From assembly GCF_000153805.1 (NCBI RefSeq), contig NZ_DS022298.1, forward strand, positions 796,756 through 860,755: DNA of 64,000 nt, in the 5' to 3' direction. This document shows, in pieces, positions 9,482 through 16,537 of the stretch. Within the stretch, counting starts at the first letter, position 1, and each line of letters begins with the position of its first letter. The translations under genes were made by a program, and so were the position numbers. This DNA comes from Synechococcus sp. BL107. Its GTDB lineage: Bacteria > Cyanobacteriota > Cyanobacteriia > PCC-6307 > Cyanobiaceae. The notes under the pieces were generated by a model, which worked only from the letters and a program-made list of their open reading frames with translations, made no database searches and was not told the origin of the DNA.

Positions 9482-10186
9482 TCAGCTCTGGGGGCTGCGG
9501 AGCGATTCGAGGCTTGTTCGTGTTGTGCCGCGCGTCAGAGGATTCCAGTGATCCAGTTCCATTGCCGATCGATTCAGCAGAGTTGTTAATTGTTCGTTGA
9601 GCCCTGAACAATGGCTGAAATCAGCCCCTTTGATGGATTCAACGCTGTCTAGAGCAGCGTCTTGGAGATCAGCACCACGGAAATCAGCGAGATCAAGTTG
9701 GCTCGTGCCGAACCGGGTCGCCCGGCACATCGCGCCACGAAGAGTGGCGAAACGAAGATCGGATCCAGCGAGAGAGACACCATCGAGCAGTGCACCACTG
9801 AGGTCGGCACCGCTGAGGTAGGCCCCCATTAAGACAGCTCCACGCAGATCAATACCGCGCAGATCGGCATTGTTCAGAAATGCTCCGTTGAGCTTCGCGC
9901 CTGGGCCGACTGCCCCACTTCTCAACAGATCAAAGCCCTCAGGGACTGTCGTGACATGGTCAAAACGAGCAAGCCGAAGGTCTGCTCCCTCCAGTTGGCA
10001 GCGACTTAAATTGCTGCCTCGTAAGTCGCACCTGCACAAATTGGCGTTGCGAAGGTCTTGCTCGCCAAGATCTTGTTCGCTCCAGTTGGCTCCCCGTGCA
10101 TCGATGCACTCGCCCTCGAATTGTTGTGGACGAACTGTTTCTGGTGCAACCCAGGTGCGCAGATTGAGAGCCACCGTTCCAACCAT
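9482..10186 (-). CDS. Pentapeptide-repeat protein
   Basis: 234 residues from an ATG at 10186, seven bases past the cpcG2 stop. The middle and C-terminus are tandem A(D/N)Lxx pentapeptides (for example LRGIDLRGAVLMGAYLSGAD), which fold as a right-handed quadrilateral beta-helix. There is no signal peptide or membrane segment. Known: such proteins are abundant in cyanobacteria and mostly uncharacterised. Position directly behind cpcG2 suggests co-transcription and a role in the antenna cluster, but function is unknown. The frame remains open upstream inside cpcG2; that extension is Cys/Arg/Ser-rich and is rejected. Confidence 0.85.
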   Translation of the reverse strand: MVGTVALNLRTWVAPETVRPQQFEGECIDARGANWSEQDLGEQDLRNANLCRCDLRGSNLSRCQLEGADLRLARFDHVTTVPEGFDLLRSGAVGPGAKLNGAFLNNADLRGIDLRGAVLMGAYLSGADLSGALLDGVSLAGSDLRFATLRGAMCRATRFGTSQLDLADFRGADLQDAALDSVESIKGADFSHCSGLNEQLTTLLNRSAMELDHWNPLTRGTTRTSLESLRSPQS

Positions 10187-10193
10187 CAGAGAG

Positions 10194-10958
10194 TCAGCTG
10201 CGAACCATTGAGATCGCGATCGTAAGCAGCACCCTGGTGATCTCGAAGCCTCCAACAACGAAGAGGCCCAACCAGACCTTGAGCAGCCACGCCGGTGGTT
10301 GTCCGTTGACCCACAGCTCAGAGACTTGCAATGTTTGGCCTTGCATACCGTCAAACTGAGATCTGGGAGCTCTCTCTTGCAGAGAGTCGCGCCAGTCGGC
10401 TCCGTAGCGGGGGAAGCTCTGATAAATCGGTGTCTCTCCTAGAGATTGTCCTGGCAAGACGCGGGAGCGTTGCTGCGGCACAAGGTCGTAACCGAAGCAG
10501 CTCATGTATTCATCGCTATCGAGGAGTGTGTCCACAAAGTTGGTGAATCCTTTCTCCCCAATCACGATCGACCAGGCCAAGCGCTCAGCATCGCCATGGA
10601 CGGGGCGGCCGAGCACACGCCCCACCACTTGATCCACCATCCGGTAGTTCGAGCTGCACTGGTAATAGCCCTGCTGAAAACGTTCAGACAGCAGCAGGCC
10701 TCGGATGAAATCTCGAAGTGTGATGTTGCCGCTTCTCAGCTGTGATTCCAGAAACGGCTCACGATCGCTTTGCATCGCGTGAAAAAAGATCTGCTGATAG
10801 GCCTGTTCGATCAAGCAGTCGATGTTGGAGCGATAAGTATCCGCGCCGCCTTCAGAAGAACCCGTTAGCTCCGTTCGAACTGTGCTGGTATCCCCCGCCA
10901 GATTGCTCACCCGTGCGTTCTGCGTTGTGAGGGGATACGCCTGCAGGGGCAAAGCCAT
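10194..10958 (-). CDS. cpcG2: Rod-core linker CpcG2, CpcL-like with C-terminal membrane helix
   Basis: 254 residues: a linker domain of the CpcG group (IDCLIEQAYQQIFFHAM near 46-62, LRSGNITLRDFIRGLLLSERF, DSDEYMSCFGYDLVPQQRSRVLPGQ) and a hydrophobic end from about residue 222 (WLLKVWLGLFVVGGFEITRVL). Known: CpcL-type linkers have a C-terminal transmembrane helix that anchors core-less phycocyanin rods to the thylakoid, feeding photosystem I; standard CpcG1 lacks it. The tail seen here fits the anchored type. Downstream, the pentapeptide gene follows by seven bases; upstream lies a phycobiliprotein-like gene. Confidence 0.88.
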   Translation of the reverse strand: MALPLQAYPLTTQNARVSNLAGDTSTVRTELTGSSEGGADTYRSNIDCLIEQAYQQIFFHAMQSDREPFLESQLRSGNITLRDFIRGLLLSERFQQGYYQCSSNYRMVDQVVGRVLGRPVHGDAERLAWSIVIGEKGFTNFVDTLLDSDEYMSCFGYDLVPQQRSRVLPGQSLGETPIYQSFPRYGADWRDSLQERAPRSQFDGMQGQTLQVSELWVNGQPPAWLLKVWLGLFVVGGFEITRVLLTIAISMVRS

Positions 10959-11030
10959 TGAAATGACGATGGGTAAAAATACTCGGTGTTGATCTTCGTC
11001 TTATTTGCCGGAATTTCAACGAATCTCGTA

Positions 11031-11603
11031 TCAGTACTTAACTGCAGTTTTGTTGAGTTCCTTGAGTAGGTGCATAAATGAATCGCTAAGAAGTTGGGCT
11101 TCGATTGCGCCTGAAACCTCGTGCTCGGAAAGGACTTTTAGCCGTTTGAGGGCGATGTTGAGTCCTTCGATGGGCACTCCGACGTGGGCATACAGAGCGA
11201 GCAAAGCGCCCATTCCTTCTGGATCTGTGAATTGGTCTTGTTTGCACGCAATCGCATAAACGATCACGCGGAAGAACTGCCAGCAGTCTCTCCAGCAGGC
11301 TTCGGCGCGTTCCGATGGGAACAGCGCGCCACCCGATTGCACGAGATGCGGCTGCTCTCTCACAAGGAATTCACGTGCTTGCTGCACCAAGTGATTGGCT
11401 TTGCCCTGGAGCTGCTCGATCAGCTGAGCATCAACCTTCGAGGATTGACAAATTTGTTGGATTTCTGCTGGTGATAAGGCGCGCTTCTCTTCATCCGCCA
11501 TTCGAAGAATCTGGCGATCAGAAGCTGGTAGAGAAGGATCGTTCTGCAGTCCCAACACTTGAGCTGATGCGATCAACTGCTTCAGCACTGGATCATTCGG
11601 CAT
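11031..11603 (-). CDS. Phycobiliprotein-like protein (AplA-like)
   Basis: 190 residues. The centre carries a divergent phycobiliprotein signature: Cys103 in an ACWRD motif (equivalent to the CLRD bilin site of alpha/beta chains), then FFRVIVYAIACKQDQF and LLALYAHVGVPIEGLNIAL, like the conserved LRxxxYxxxAGD and LGVP elements. The N-terminal 60 residues are unlike standard subunits. Known: AplA-type phycobiliproteins lack a normal light-harvesting role. Retention of the Cys means a bilin could bind, giving a sensor, a chaperone or an assembly factor; this is inference. It lies between cpcG2 and a hypothetical gene on the same strand, ten bases apart from the latter. Confidence 0.75.
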   Translation of the reverse strand: MPNDPVLKQLIASAQVLGLQNDPSLPASDRQILRMADEEKRALSPAEIQQICQSSKVDAQLIEQLQGKANHLVQQAREFLVREQPHLVQSGGALFPSERAEACWRDCWQFFRVIVYAIACKQDQFTDPEGMGALLALYAHVGVPIEGLNIALKRLKVLSEHEVSGAIEAQLLSDSFMHLLKELNKTAVKY

Positions 11604-11612
11604 CGGCTTTTT

Positions 11613-12038
11613 TTAGAGCTGAAACGACGAGACGGGGGTGGCAATGAGCCCACCATGCCGCTCAAGATAAAAAGCCCAGACCAGATTTTCCCCTAGTCCT
11701 GGGCAATGCTCGATCGCGATTTGCGCCACTTCGCTGGACGATCCCATGGCATGGAGGAGTTGCTTCGCTTCAGTTGCTGAGCTGATTGTGGTGCCACGGA
11801 TGGCAGACCCCACGACCCAGGTGAGCGTTGTATCAATGAGATCGCCGTCATTGTCCGCGCAGGCCAGCAGAAGGTTGGCCGGACTGATGATTTGTTCAAA
11901 CGTTTCCTGCCAGAGCTGAATGTTTTCGTCCCGCAAGTTGATGCGAAAGCAGTCAGGACCTGCTGGGAAACTCAGCTCTCCGCTGGCATCGGCATGCTCT
12001 TGAAGTGCCTCGATTCTTGGATCTGCGAGACAGCTCAT
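11613..12038 (-). CDS. Hypothetical protein of the phycobilisome cluster
   Basis: 141 residues from the ATG at 12038 (MSCLADPRIEALQEHADA); a GTG two codons earlier is possible. Soluble and acidic, with a WQETFEQIISPANLLLACADNDGD segment and a VVGSAIRGTTISSATEA segment, but no family I recognise. It ends ten bases before the phycobiliprotein-like gene, so the two are probably co-transcribed, and it would be the first gene of that unit. Function unknown. Confidence 0.65.
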   Translation of the reverse strand: MSCLADPRIEALQEHADASGELSFPAGPDCFRINLRDENIQLWQETFEQIISPANLLLACADNDGDLIDTTLTWVVGSAIRGTTISSATEAKQLLHAMGSSSEVAQIAIEHCPGLGENLVWAFYLERHGGLIATPVSSFQL

Positions 12039-12387
12039 CCGCACTGATCAGAAGTCGTTCATTTAACCAGTGCCGAGGGGCTTTCCCTTTGAACTTGTCG
12101 CATTACAGATCGCGGTGGGTCAATGGCTTGCGGTGATTGAAGTCGCGATCTGAGAATGTGCTTGCCCAGCGTTCTTGCGTAGAAAGTAACTTTTGATATT
12201 TGTTGGGGTGACGAATGTCAGCACTAGGTATTTGTAAGGCCTCCGTGCTTGTTCTCTGAGCAAAGTTTGGGAGGTTTGTAATTTGAAAGATCTTGTTTTT
12301 TGTATAGATGATTCTTCGATGCCCTTAGCCGGCTTATGTATTCAACTGTCTCATATTGATTGACTTGGTGATCATTTCGTTGCTTCG
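12039..12387. other. Intergenic region
   Basis: About 350 bases between the start of the 11613-12038 gene and the stop of the TVP38-like gene. It is relatively AT-rich in its right half, has stops in all frames and contains no tRNA or clear terminator. It probably holds the promoter of the small minus-strand unit to its left. Nothing else can be supported. Confidence 0.5.
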
Positions 12388-13032
12388 TCAATTGTTTGTT
12401 TCGACTGACTTTTTCTTGAGTAAGCCTGTGAGTGTTGCCAAGGCAAACATTGCAAGTAAGGCAATGCCCAGCATCACGCTGGCTCCCTGTGTAACCCCGG
12501 CACCAACGGCGACTAAGATTGAGTCACTAATTAATATGCTGATTACAAGGGCAGGCGCAAAAATTCTCCAACGGGTTTGGCTGATGCCAATCGCATAACT
12601 TAGAAAATCAAACAAGCCAGTCATTAATAGACCTGTCATCAAAAAGAAATTTCCCTCCAGTTGATTCTGGCTGAATCCATCAATCCGCTCCATAGCCTTG
12701 TGCCCTACCAGGCGGCTTACGGGCGAGCGTCCCCAAATTCTGGCAATGAAAAATGCTGCGTTGCAAAACACGAAATCGGCGAAAATAATTGTGAGATAAC
12801 CGGTTTCAAATCCCAGTAACGAGCCAGCGAGTAATGAGTAAACCGAGCTTGGTAATGCCGGTAAAACGATGCTAATTCCGCGAAGAAATGCTATTCCGAC
12901 TGGAGCCCAAATGCCCATGCTCTGCACGGCTTCTTTAAGAGGCTCGATCCCATATTTTTGTAGATAATATACTATTAGAATTACAAATATAGTAATTAAG
13001 GCTATTTTTATTCCAGTCTTTATCCTTGGCAT
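12388..13032 (-). CDS. TVP38/TMEM64 (DedA-related) membrane protein
   Basis: 214 residues, about five to six hydrophobic segments. The first is near residues 7-24 (KIALITIFVILIVYYLQ), followed by the family region PVGIAFLRGISIVLPALPSSVYSLLAGSL, with the Pro-rich re-entrant motif, and FGRS-like FIARIWGRSP. Known: VTT/DedA-family proteins are implicated in lipid scrambling and membrane homeostasis; the substrate here is unknown. The gene is more AT-rich than the linker genes and marks the edge of the rod cluster. Start ATG at 13032. Confidence 0.85.
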   Translation of the reverse strand: MPRIKTGIKIALITIFVILIVYYLQKYGIEPLKEAVQSMGIWAPVGIAFLRGISIVLPALPSSVYSLLAGSLLGFETGYLTIIFADFVFCNAAFFIARIWGRSPVSRLVGHKAMERIDGFSQNQLEGNFFLMTGLLMTGLFDFLSYAIGISQTRWRIFAPALVISILISDSILVAVGAGVTQGASVMLGIALLAMFALATLTGLLKKKSVETNN

Positions 13033-13198
13033 CGGTCGGGTTTAATCTTTTGGTAAAGACTCTAGGCCGGTTAGGTAGACCTTCCACTGATTGGTAACGC
13101 TTTATTCAGTCAAGGGCCTCATTTCGGTGATACACAAGTTCGACAGAAGGCGTTGCGACTCGTTGAAGTATTGGCCGCCATCGTGACTTGTTCCGCCA

Positions 13199-13708
13199 GT
13201 GGACGTGGACAGTAGGTTCATCATCGATACCATCAGCGAAGTACTCGAAACGAGGTTGTCTCTAGTGGCTAAGCCCTCTCTGCGGTCCGAGTTCGAACAG
13301 CAGCTCTGTTTACAGCTGCTGGGTCTTAGCGAAGTGGTTGAAGTTTTAGTGGAACGAGTCCTGGACTTGGAAGAGCGTCTGCAGTTGGTCGAAGGCCAGC
13401 AACTCGAGGCAGAGGCAGATTTCGAGCACTCTGAGCAGGCTGGTGAATTGTTGTCTGCCAGTGAGTTGAAAGTGCGTTCGCTCCGTAACCGTTTGACTCC
13501 CTCAACAGTCGTGCCTTTCAAGTCTGAGGCCGTCAACGAGGAGAGAATTGAAGACCAGCGCACCGACGATCAACCATCTGAAGATCAAGCGTTCGAAGAT
13601 CAGTCCATCGAAGAAGTCTTGCCGTCCGGTGAGATGCCAATCGAGGCGTCTTCTGACGACGAGATGGAATATGTGGATGATCCTCAGATTGATTTGTTGT
13701 CCGCTTGA
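13199..13708 (+). CDS. Acidic coiled-coil hypothetical protein
   Basis: 169 residues from a GTG at 13199. The N-terminal 75 residues form likely amphipathic/coiled-coil helices (SEVVEVLVERVLDLEERLQLVE). From about 110 the protein is a highly acidic, low-complexity tail with repeated EDQ units (RTDDQPSEDQAFEDQSIEE). No domain recognised. Codon use on this strand is more natural than the antisense frame. It converges with the next gene, stop to stop, one base apart. It could be a structural or adaptor protein; function unknown. Confidence 0.6.
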   Translation: MDVDSRFIIDTISEVLETRLSLVAKPSLRSEFEQQLCLQLLGLSEVVEVLVERVLDLEERLQLVEGQQLEAEADFEHSEQAGELLSASELKVRSLRNRLTPSTVVPFKSEAVNEERIEDQRTDDQPSEDQAFEDQSIEEVLPSGEMPIEASSDDEMEYVDDPQIDLLSA

Positions 13709-13709
13709 G

Positions 13710-13949
13710 TTAAGACAAATCCAGTAAGCGAATCCTGAAGATGGCGACCTGTTGCGCCATCTCAGGGGAGCTGATCACAAATGGATGATCAGCCATCGCT
13801 TCGAGCACAGCTTTGATTCGTTCATCCGGCGAGTTTGATGCGTCGCTGGAATCACTCAACCTCTTCCAGGTGCGATCAAACACCATCGCGAAGCTGTCCG
13901 CATTGTTGAAAACGCGGTCGCTATCAGCGTTAGCCGCCACGAAGGACAC
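13710..13949 (-). CDS. Small hypothetical protein
   Basis: 79 residues from a GTG at 13949. The sequence is soluble with mixed charge (DSFAMVFDRTWKRLSD, then DERIKAVLEAMADHPFVISSPEMAQQ). The frame stays open about 20 codons further upstream without an ATG, so the true start may be earlier with a rare initiation codon. No family recognised. It converges with the acidic coiled-coil gene. Confidence 0.5.
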   Translation of the reverse strand: MSFVAANADSDRVFNNADSFAMVFDRTWKRLSDSSDASNSPDERIKAVLEAMADHPFVISSPEMAQQVAIFRIRLLDLS

Positions 13950-14416
13950 AATTAATTCGGCATCGTTGGGTGCCAGGAACCTGATTTGAACTAGGGCGCT
14001 ACGACAATGTGGCCCTTAAAGCATTCAAATTGGTTTAGTAGCTGTACAGAAAACACCTTTGCGGGAGTTTGCATACGGCTTCTAGGCCGCAGGGTCAGAC
14101 CTTGAGGTTTGCCGAGCGGTTGTACGGATCACTCCTGGAAGGTGACACGAGTCATGACTCTATTCCTTGCTCGAAGGCACTCCAACTAACAAGAGGATGT
14201 CGCTCGTGATTCCCCCTCGTTGTACGGATCAGGGGAAGCGAGGGGCGCCAGCTTGAAAAGGCTGAATGCCTTGCAGCTCTGTTGCCTTTGAAGCAACCGT
14301 GGAGTACCGCCCTAAGCCAGATGCGCCACTGGACCACGAAGCCTCAATGGTTTGTAACACTGCCGTTAACTTGTGTGAAGCGTTTCCTTGGACGGGATCG
14401 CAATTAAAGACGTTTC
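13950..14416. other. Intergenic region with exact 13-base direct repeat
   Basis: About 470 bases without a convincing gene. It contains two copies of GTTGTACGGATCA at 14119-14131 and 14219-14231, exactly 100 bases apart, and is followed by an intrinsic terminator at 14417-14450. An 81-codon ATG frame (14266-14511) runs through the terminator and looks non-coding. A non-coding RNA ending at the terminator is possible but unproven. Confidence 0.5.
14119..14231. repeat. Pair of 13-base direct repeats, 100-base period
   Basis: GTTGTACGGATCA occurs at 14119-14131 and again at 14219-14231. The flanking bases differ (GCG before one, CTC before the other), so only the 13-mer is shared. No gene depends on it. 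It may be a protein-binding site or the footprint of a past insertion. Confidence 0.7.
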
Positions 14417-14450
14417 AAGAGGAACCTGTGGGAGGGGGCCTCTTTTTTTT
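14417..14450 (+). terminator. Intrinsic terminator with no clear upstream gene
   Basis: An AAGAGG stem arm pairs with CCTCTT after a G-rich 16-base loop, followed directly by a run of eight T on the plus strand. The nearest upstream plus-strand gene ends at 13708, so the terminator may end an unannotated small RNA or leader. It lies only 58 bases before the next small gene. Confidence 0.65.
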
Positions 14451-14507
14451 GCTTATGGGGTTGGCTGAATGTTTCCTTGACAGAATGGAAGCAGCAGGAA
14501 TAGCCCA

Positions 14508-14702
14508 ATGAATTATGAGCAGGAAGTGATTTTCAAGTGCGCTATCAAAGGAACTCTTGGTGGCCTTGCAGAGAAAATGACAGCTGAGGATTTTGATGAG
14601 TTGCTCAATGCTTCCCAGGATTGGAGGAAGCATTTGGTGATCGAGGCGATCACTGAAGTGGCAACGATTCATGCTGGACGTCGTCGACCTGAAATCGATT
14701 AA
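14508..14702 (+). CDS. Small conserved-looking hypothetical protein
   Basis: 64 residues from an ATG at 14508, preceded by GCAGGAA at suitable ribosome-binding distance. Mixed alpha-helical sequence (EVIFKCAIKGTLGGLAEKMTAEDFDELLNASQDWRK then VIEAITEVATIHAGRRR). No membrane segment or known motif. It lies downstream of an intrinsic terminator and so likely has its own promoter. Function unknown. Confidence 0.6.
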   Translation: MNYEQEVIFKCAIKGTLGGLAEKMTAEDFDELLNASQDWRKHLVIEAITEVATIHAGRRRPEID

Positions 14703-14751
14703 TGGGATGAGCACTCTCGGGACATGCCAAGCCTGGGTCGTTGAAAAATGG

Positions 14752-14949
14752 TCAAGTTCCGGATGCTTGTTCCATCGCGGGGCCTCGGGCAAACTCTGAG
14801 TAGAGCGCCGCTGCTTCATCAGGCATCCCGCTGTCCCAAAGAGTTTGCGCTCTGTCTTGCATCCATAGGCCGGCTTCGCTCCACAGTTGTCGCTTGAGGG
14901 TCTCCTGGAGATGCTTTGTATCGCCCTGATCCATTGTGATAACAACCAT
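14752..14949 (-). CDS. Small hypothetical protein
   Basis: 65 residues, or 60 if the second ATG (14934) is used. Charged, helical, with three Trp (QLWSEAGLWMQDRAQTLWDSGM) and DEAAALYSEFARG, reminiscent of small helical-repeat proteins but too short to classify. Convergent with the preceding small gene, separated by 49 bases. Function unknown. Confidence 0.55.
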   Translation of the reverse strand: MVVITMDQGDTKHLQETLKRQLWSEAGLWMQDRAQTLWDSGMPDEAAALYSEFARGPAMEQASGT

Positions 14950-15184
14950 CTGATGGCTGTATAGGTGCGCTCTGGCTGAGAATCAGCAACGATTTTTACC
15001 GGACTTAAAGACTTCCGGATTTGTTCTCAGCTCGGACCAGTCATGCCCACGTGGTACGAACATGAATGGATGGATGATTTGGAATGAAAGTCATCAGGTG
15101 TCCGTCCCTACAAAAAAGTTCTTCGTGATACACAACAATTGAATTGTCCTTGGGAACGGGGATGCGTCGAACTTGGGGGGGTCT

Positions 15185-15203
15185 GGGGAGGCCTCCCTTT
15201 TTT
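15185..15203 (+). terminator. Terminator-like hairpin without assigned gene
   Basis: GGGAGGCCTCCC is self-complementary and is followed by six T on the plus strand. The stem is short unless the upstream G-run takes part. No plus-strand gene of normal size ends here, so it may close a small RNA transcribed from about 14950-15190. Confidence 0.45.
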
Positions 15204-15310
15204 GTGCTTGTCGGGGAGTTCTGGTTTGTCTTGTGATTGAAGACTCTTGAAAAATCCTCCAGCGCTCCCAACCCAATTGGCGGATTTGTCGAAGGATGCC
15301 AAATAGTAAT

Positions 15311-15348
15311 GGCACGTCATCACAACGTTTCTGTTGCGATGACGTGCC
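15311..15348. repeat. Strong inverted repeat downstream of tRNA-Phe
   Basis: GGCACGTCATC and GATGACGTGCC form an 11-base-pair stem. After one A/C mismatch the stem continues with CAAC/GTTG around a six-base loop. It lies 21 bases past the 3' end of the minus-strand tRNA-Phe. There is no T-run, so it is either an unusual terminator, a processing element or a recombination-related palindrome. Confidence 0.75.
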
Positions 15349-15368
15349 TTGCATGGCGTTTAGGGAAA

Positions 15369-15441
15369 TGCCAGGACCCAGATTTGAACTGGGGACACGG
15401 CGATTTTCAGTCGCCTGCTCTACCAACTGAGCTATCCCGGC
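15369..15441 (-). tRNA. tRNA-Phe (anticodon GAA)
   Basis: 73 bases folding as a cloverleaf: acceptor GCCGGGA/TCCTGGC, D-arm GCTCAGTTGGTAGAGC, anticodon loop CTGAAAATC giving GAA, and T-arm with GTTCAAATC. CCA is not encoded. It lies at the edge of the phycobilisome rod cluster, with mpeE on its other side. Confidence 0.97.
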
Positions 15442-15471
15442 TAGCCGCTTTCGCGACGTCGCAATCTTAAA

Positions 15472-16188
15472 TCACCGCCCGAGGCGTTTCGCTGGTGTAC
15501 GCCCCAGACAGATAATTCCTCTTACCGAATGTCCGGCTTCGTTCAGGGCTTTTTGAGCAGCCAAGGCGGTTGCACCAGTCGTGAGAATGTCGTCCACCAG
15601 CCAAACCGTTGTTTTCGACTGCAGGGATATTTGTGGGGCGGGGGCTGCGTGAAAGGCGCCTGTCAGGTTGTGCATTCGCATGGAACGATTGAGGTGATGC
15701 TGACTAAGCCCAGCTCGAGTGCGGTGCAGCAGCATTGTGCTGGGCTGCCCAAACCCTGCAGCAATCAGATTTGGGAGAGGGTTGCAACGCTTCTTTTTCC
15801 AGCTTGGAATGGGGACCAACAGAACTTCCTTGGGAAGAGGGTGAGCCTTGGCAAGCAGCTGAATCACTGCTCGTCCAGTGCGGCTTTGAGGCTGCTCTTT
15901 GATCTTCAGCACGAGTTGTCGGAACCGACCTTGATAGGTGCCGAGTGCTTTCCATGGAAGTGGTTCACTCCCGCTGGTGTTTGATTCGCCGAGGCCGTAC
16001 TCCTCGATGCAGCGGCCGCATGGCTGATGCTCGACATCGGTCATGGGCGGAATGTTGTCCTCGAGACTCGCTCGGCAGATAGGACAGGAGGGTTGAATCA
16101 GGAAGGACTGAGCAGTCTGGAGTATTGACTGAATCACGGTGCCCCTTGATTCAGTGCTCCTTGATTCAGTGCGTCCAGCAAAGTGCAT
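15472..16188 (-). CDS. comF: ComF-family phosphoribosyltransferase-like protein
   Basis: 238 residues. An N-terminal double CxxC zinc motif (CPIC near 35-38 and CGRC) precedes a type I phosphoribosyltransferase domain with VPIPSWKKKRCNPLPNLIAAGF and the PRPP loop VWLVDDILTTGATA near 195-208. Known: ComF proteins support DNA uptake during natural transformation and resemble Gln-PRPP amidotransferase family domains. dprA, another competence gene, lies 11 kb away. The N-terminal codons contain a tandem 15-base repeat (RTES-RSTES); a later start is possible. Confidence 0.88.
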   Translation of the reverse strand: MHFAGRTESRSTESRGTVIQSILQTAQSFLIQPSCPICRASLEDNIPPMTDVEHQPCGRCIEEYGLGESNTSGSEPLPWKALGTYQGRFRQLVLKIKEQPQSRTGRAVIQLLAKAHPLPKEVLLVPIPSWKKKRCNPLPNLIAAGFGQPSTMLLHRTRAGLSQHHLNRSMRMHNLTGAFHAAPAPQISLQSKTTVWLVDDILTTGATALAAQKALNEAGHSVRGIICLGRTPAKRLGR

Positions 16189-16241
16189 CGAGGACCGTGG
16201 GTCTGATGGGGGCTATTAAGTGTTCCCCGTTACCGCGAGGG

Positions 16242-16511
16242 TCAGTTTTTTGGCATGGCACGCAACATGGCCACCAATGTGCGGTGGGCATCCTCGCTGT
16301 CGGTGAGGGTGTGGTCGAAGGGGATTTGCAGCTTGCTGCCATCCACGTCCAATTCCATTGAATTCGGCGTCACCGCAACCATTCGAGCTGATTCTGGTGC
16401 ATTGATGCCGCCGTAATGACGGGCGTAATCCAACACAGCTTCAGCGTGGTCATCATTCATGTGCGTACAAATGCGTGCACTGACAGCGGGAGTTAAGGGG
16501 TCGGTAGGCAT
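16242..16511 (-). CDS. DUF2470 domain protein
   Basis: 89 residues: a single DUF2470 domain with the typical CTHMNDDHAEAVLDYARHYGG motif at 15-35 and MELDVDG near 52. Known: this domain is found at the C-terminus of HugZ-type heme-utilisation proteins and plant GluTR-binding protein; stand-alone versions are common in cyanobacteria. A link to tetrapyrrole metabolism is plausible, and the neighbouring mpeE is a bilin-carrying linker, but this remains inference. Confidence 0.88.
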   Translation of the reverse strand: MPTDPLTPAVSARICTHMNDDHAEAVLDYARHYGGINAPESARMVAVTPNSMELDVDGSKLQIPFDHTLTDSEDAHRTLVAMLRAMPKN

Positions 16512-16537
16512 GGTGAATAGTCCTAAAAAATGTTGTC

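Larger units (their letters stand above)
14950..15368. other. Intergenic region with two hairpins
   Basis: About 420 bases beside tRNA-Phe. It holds a terminator-like hairpin at 15185-15203 and a strong inverted repeat at 15311-15348. The only short frame of note is 14 codons at 15043-15087 on the plus strand. No gene of normal size is convincing here. Confidence 0.55.

Noticed and set aside
13102-13563. 153-codon minus-strand frame opposite the acidic coiled-coil gene
   Set aside because: Ser/Thr/Arg-rich low-complexity product typical of an antisense shadow; the plus-strand frame has more natural codon use.
14266-14511. 81-codon ATG frame ending with ATGA overlap to the gene at 14508
   Set aside because: It reads straight through a clear intrinsic terminator (hairpin plus T-run) and its product shows no coherent composition; kept only as a remark.
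16145-16174. 15-base tandem repeat near the comF start as a mobile or regulatory element
   Set aside because: It is an in-frame duplication of five codons within or just before the coding start and needs no further explanation.
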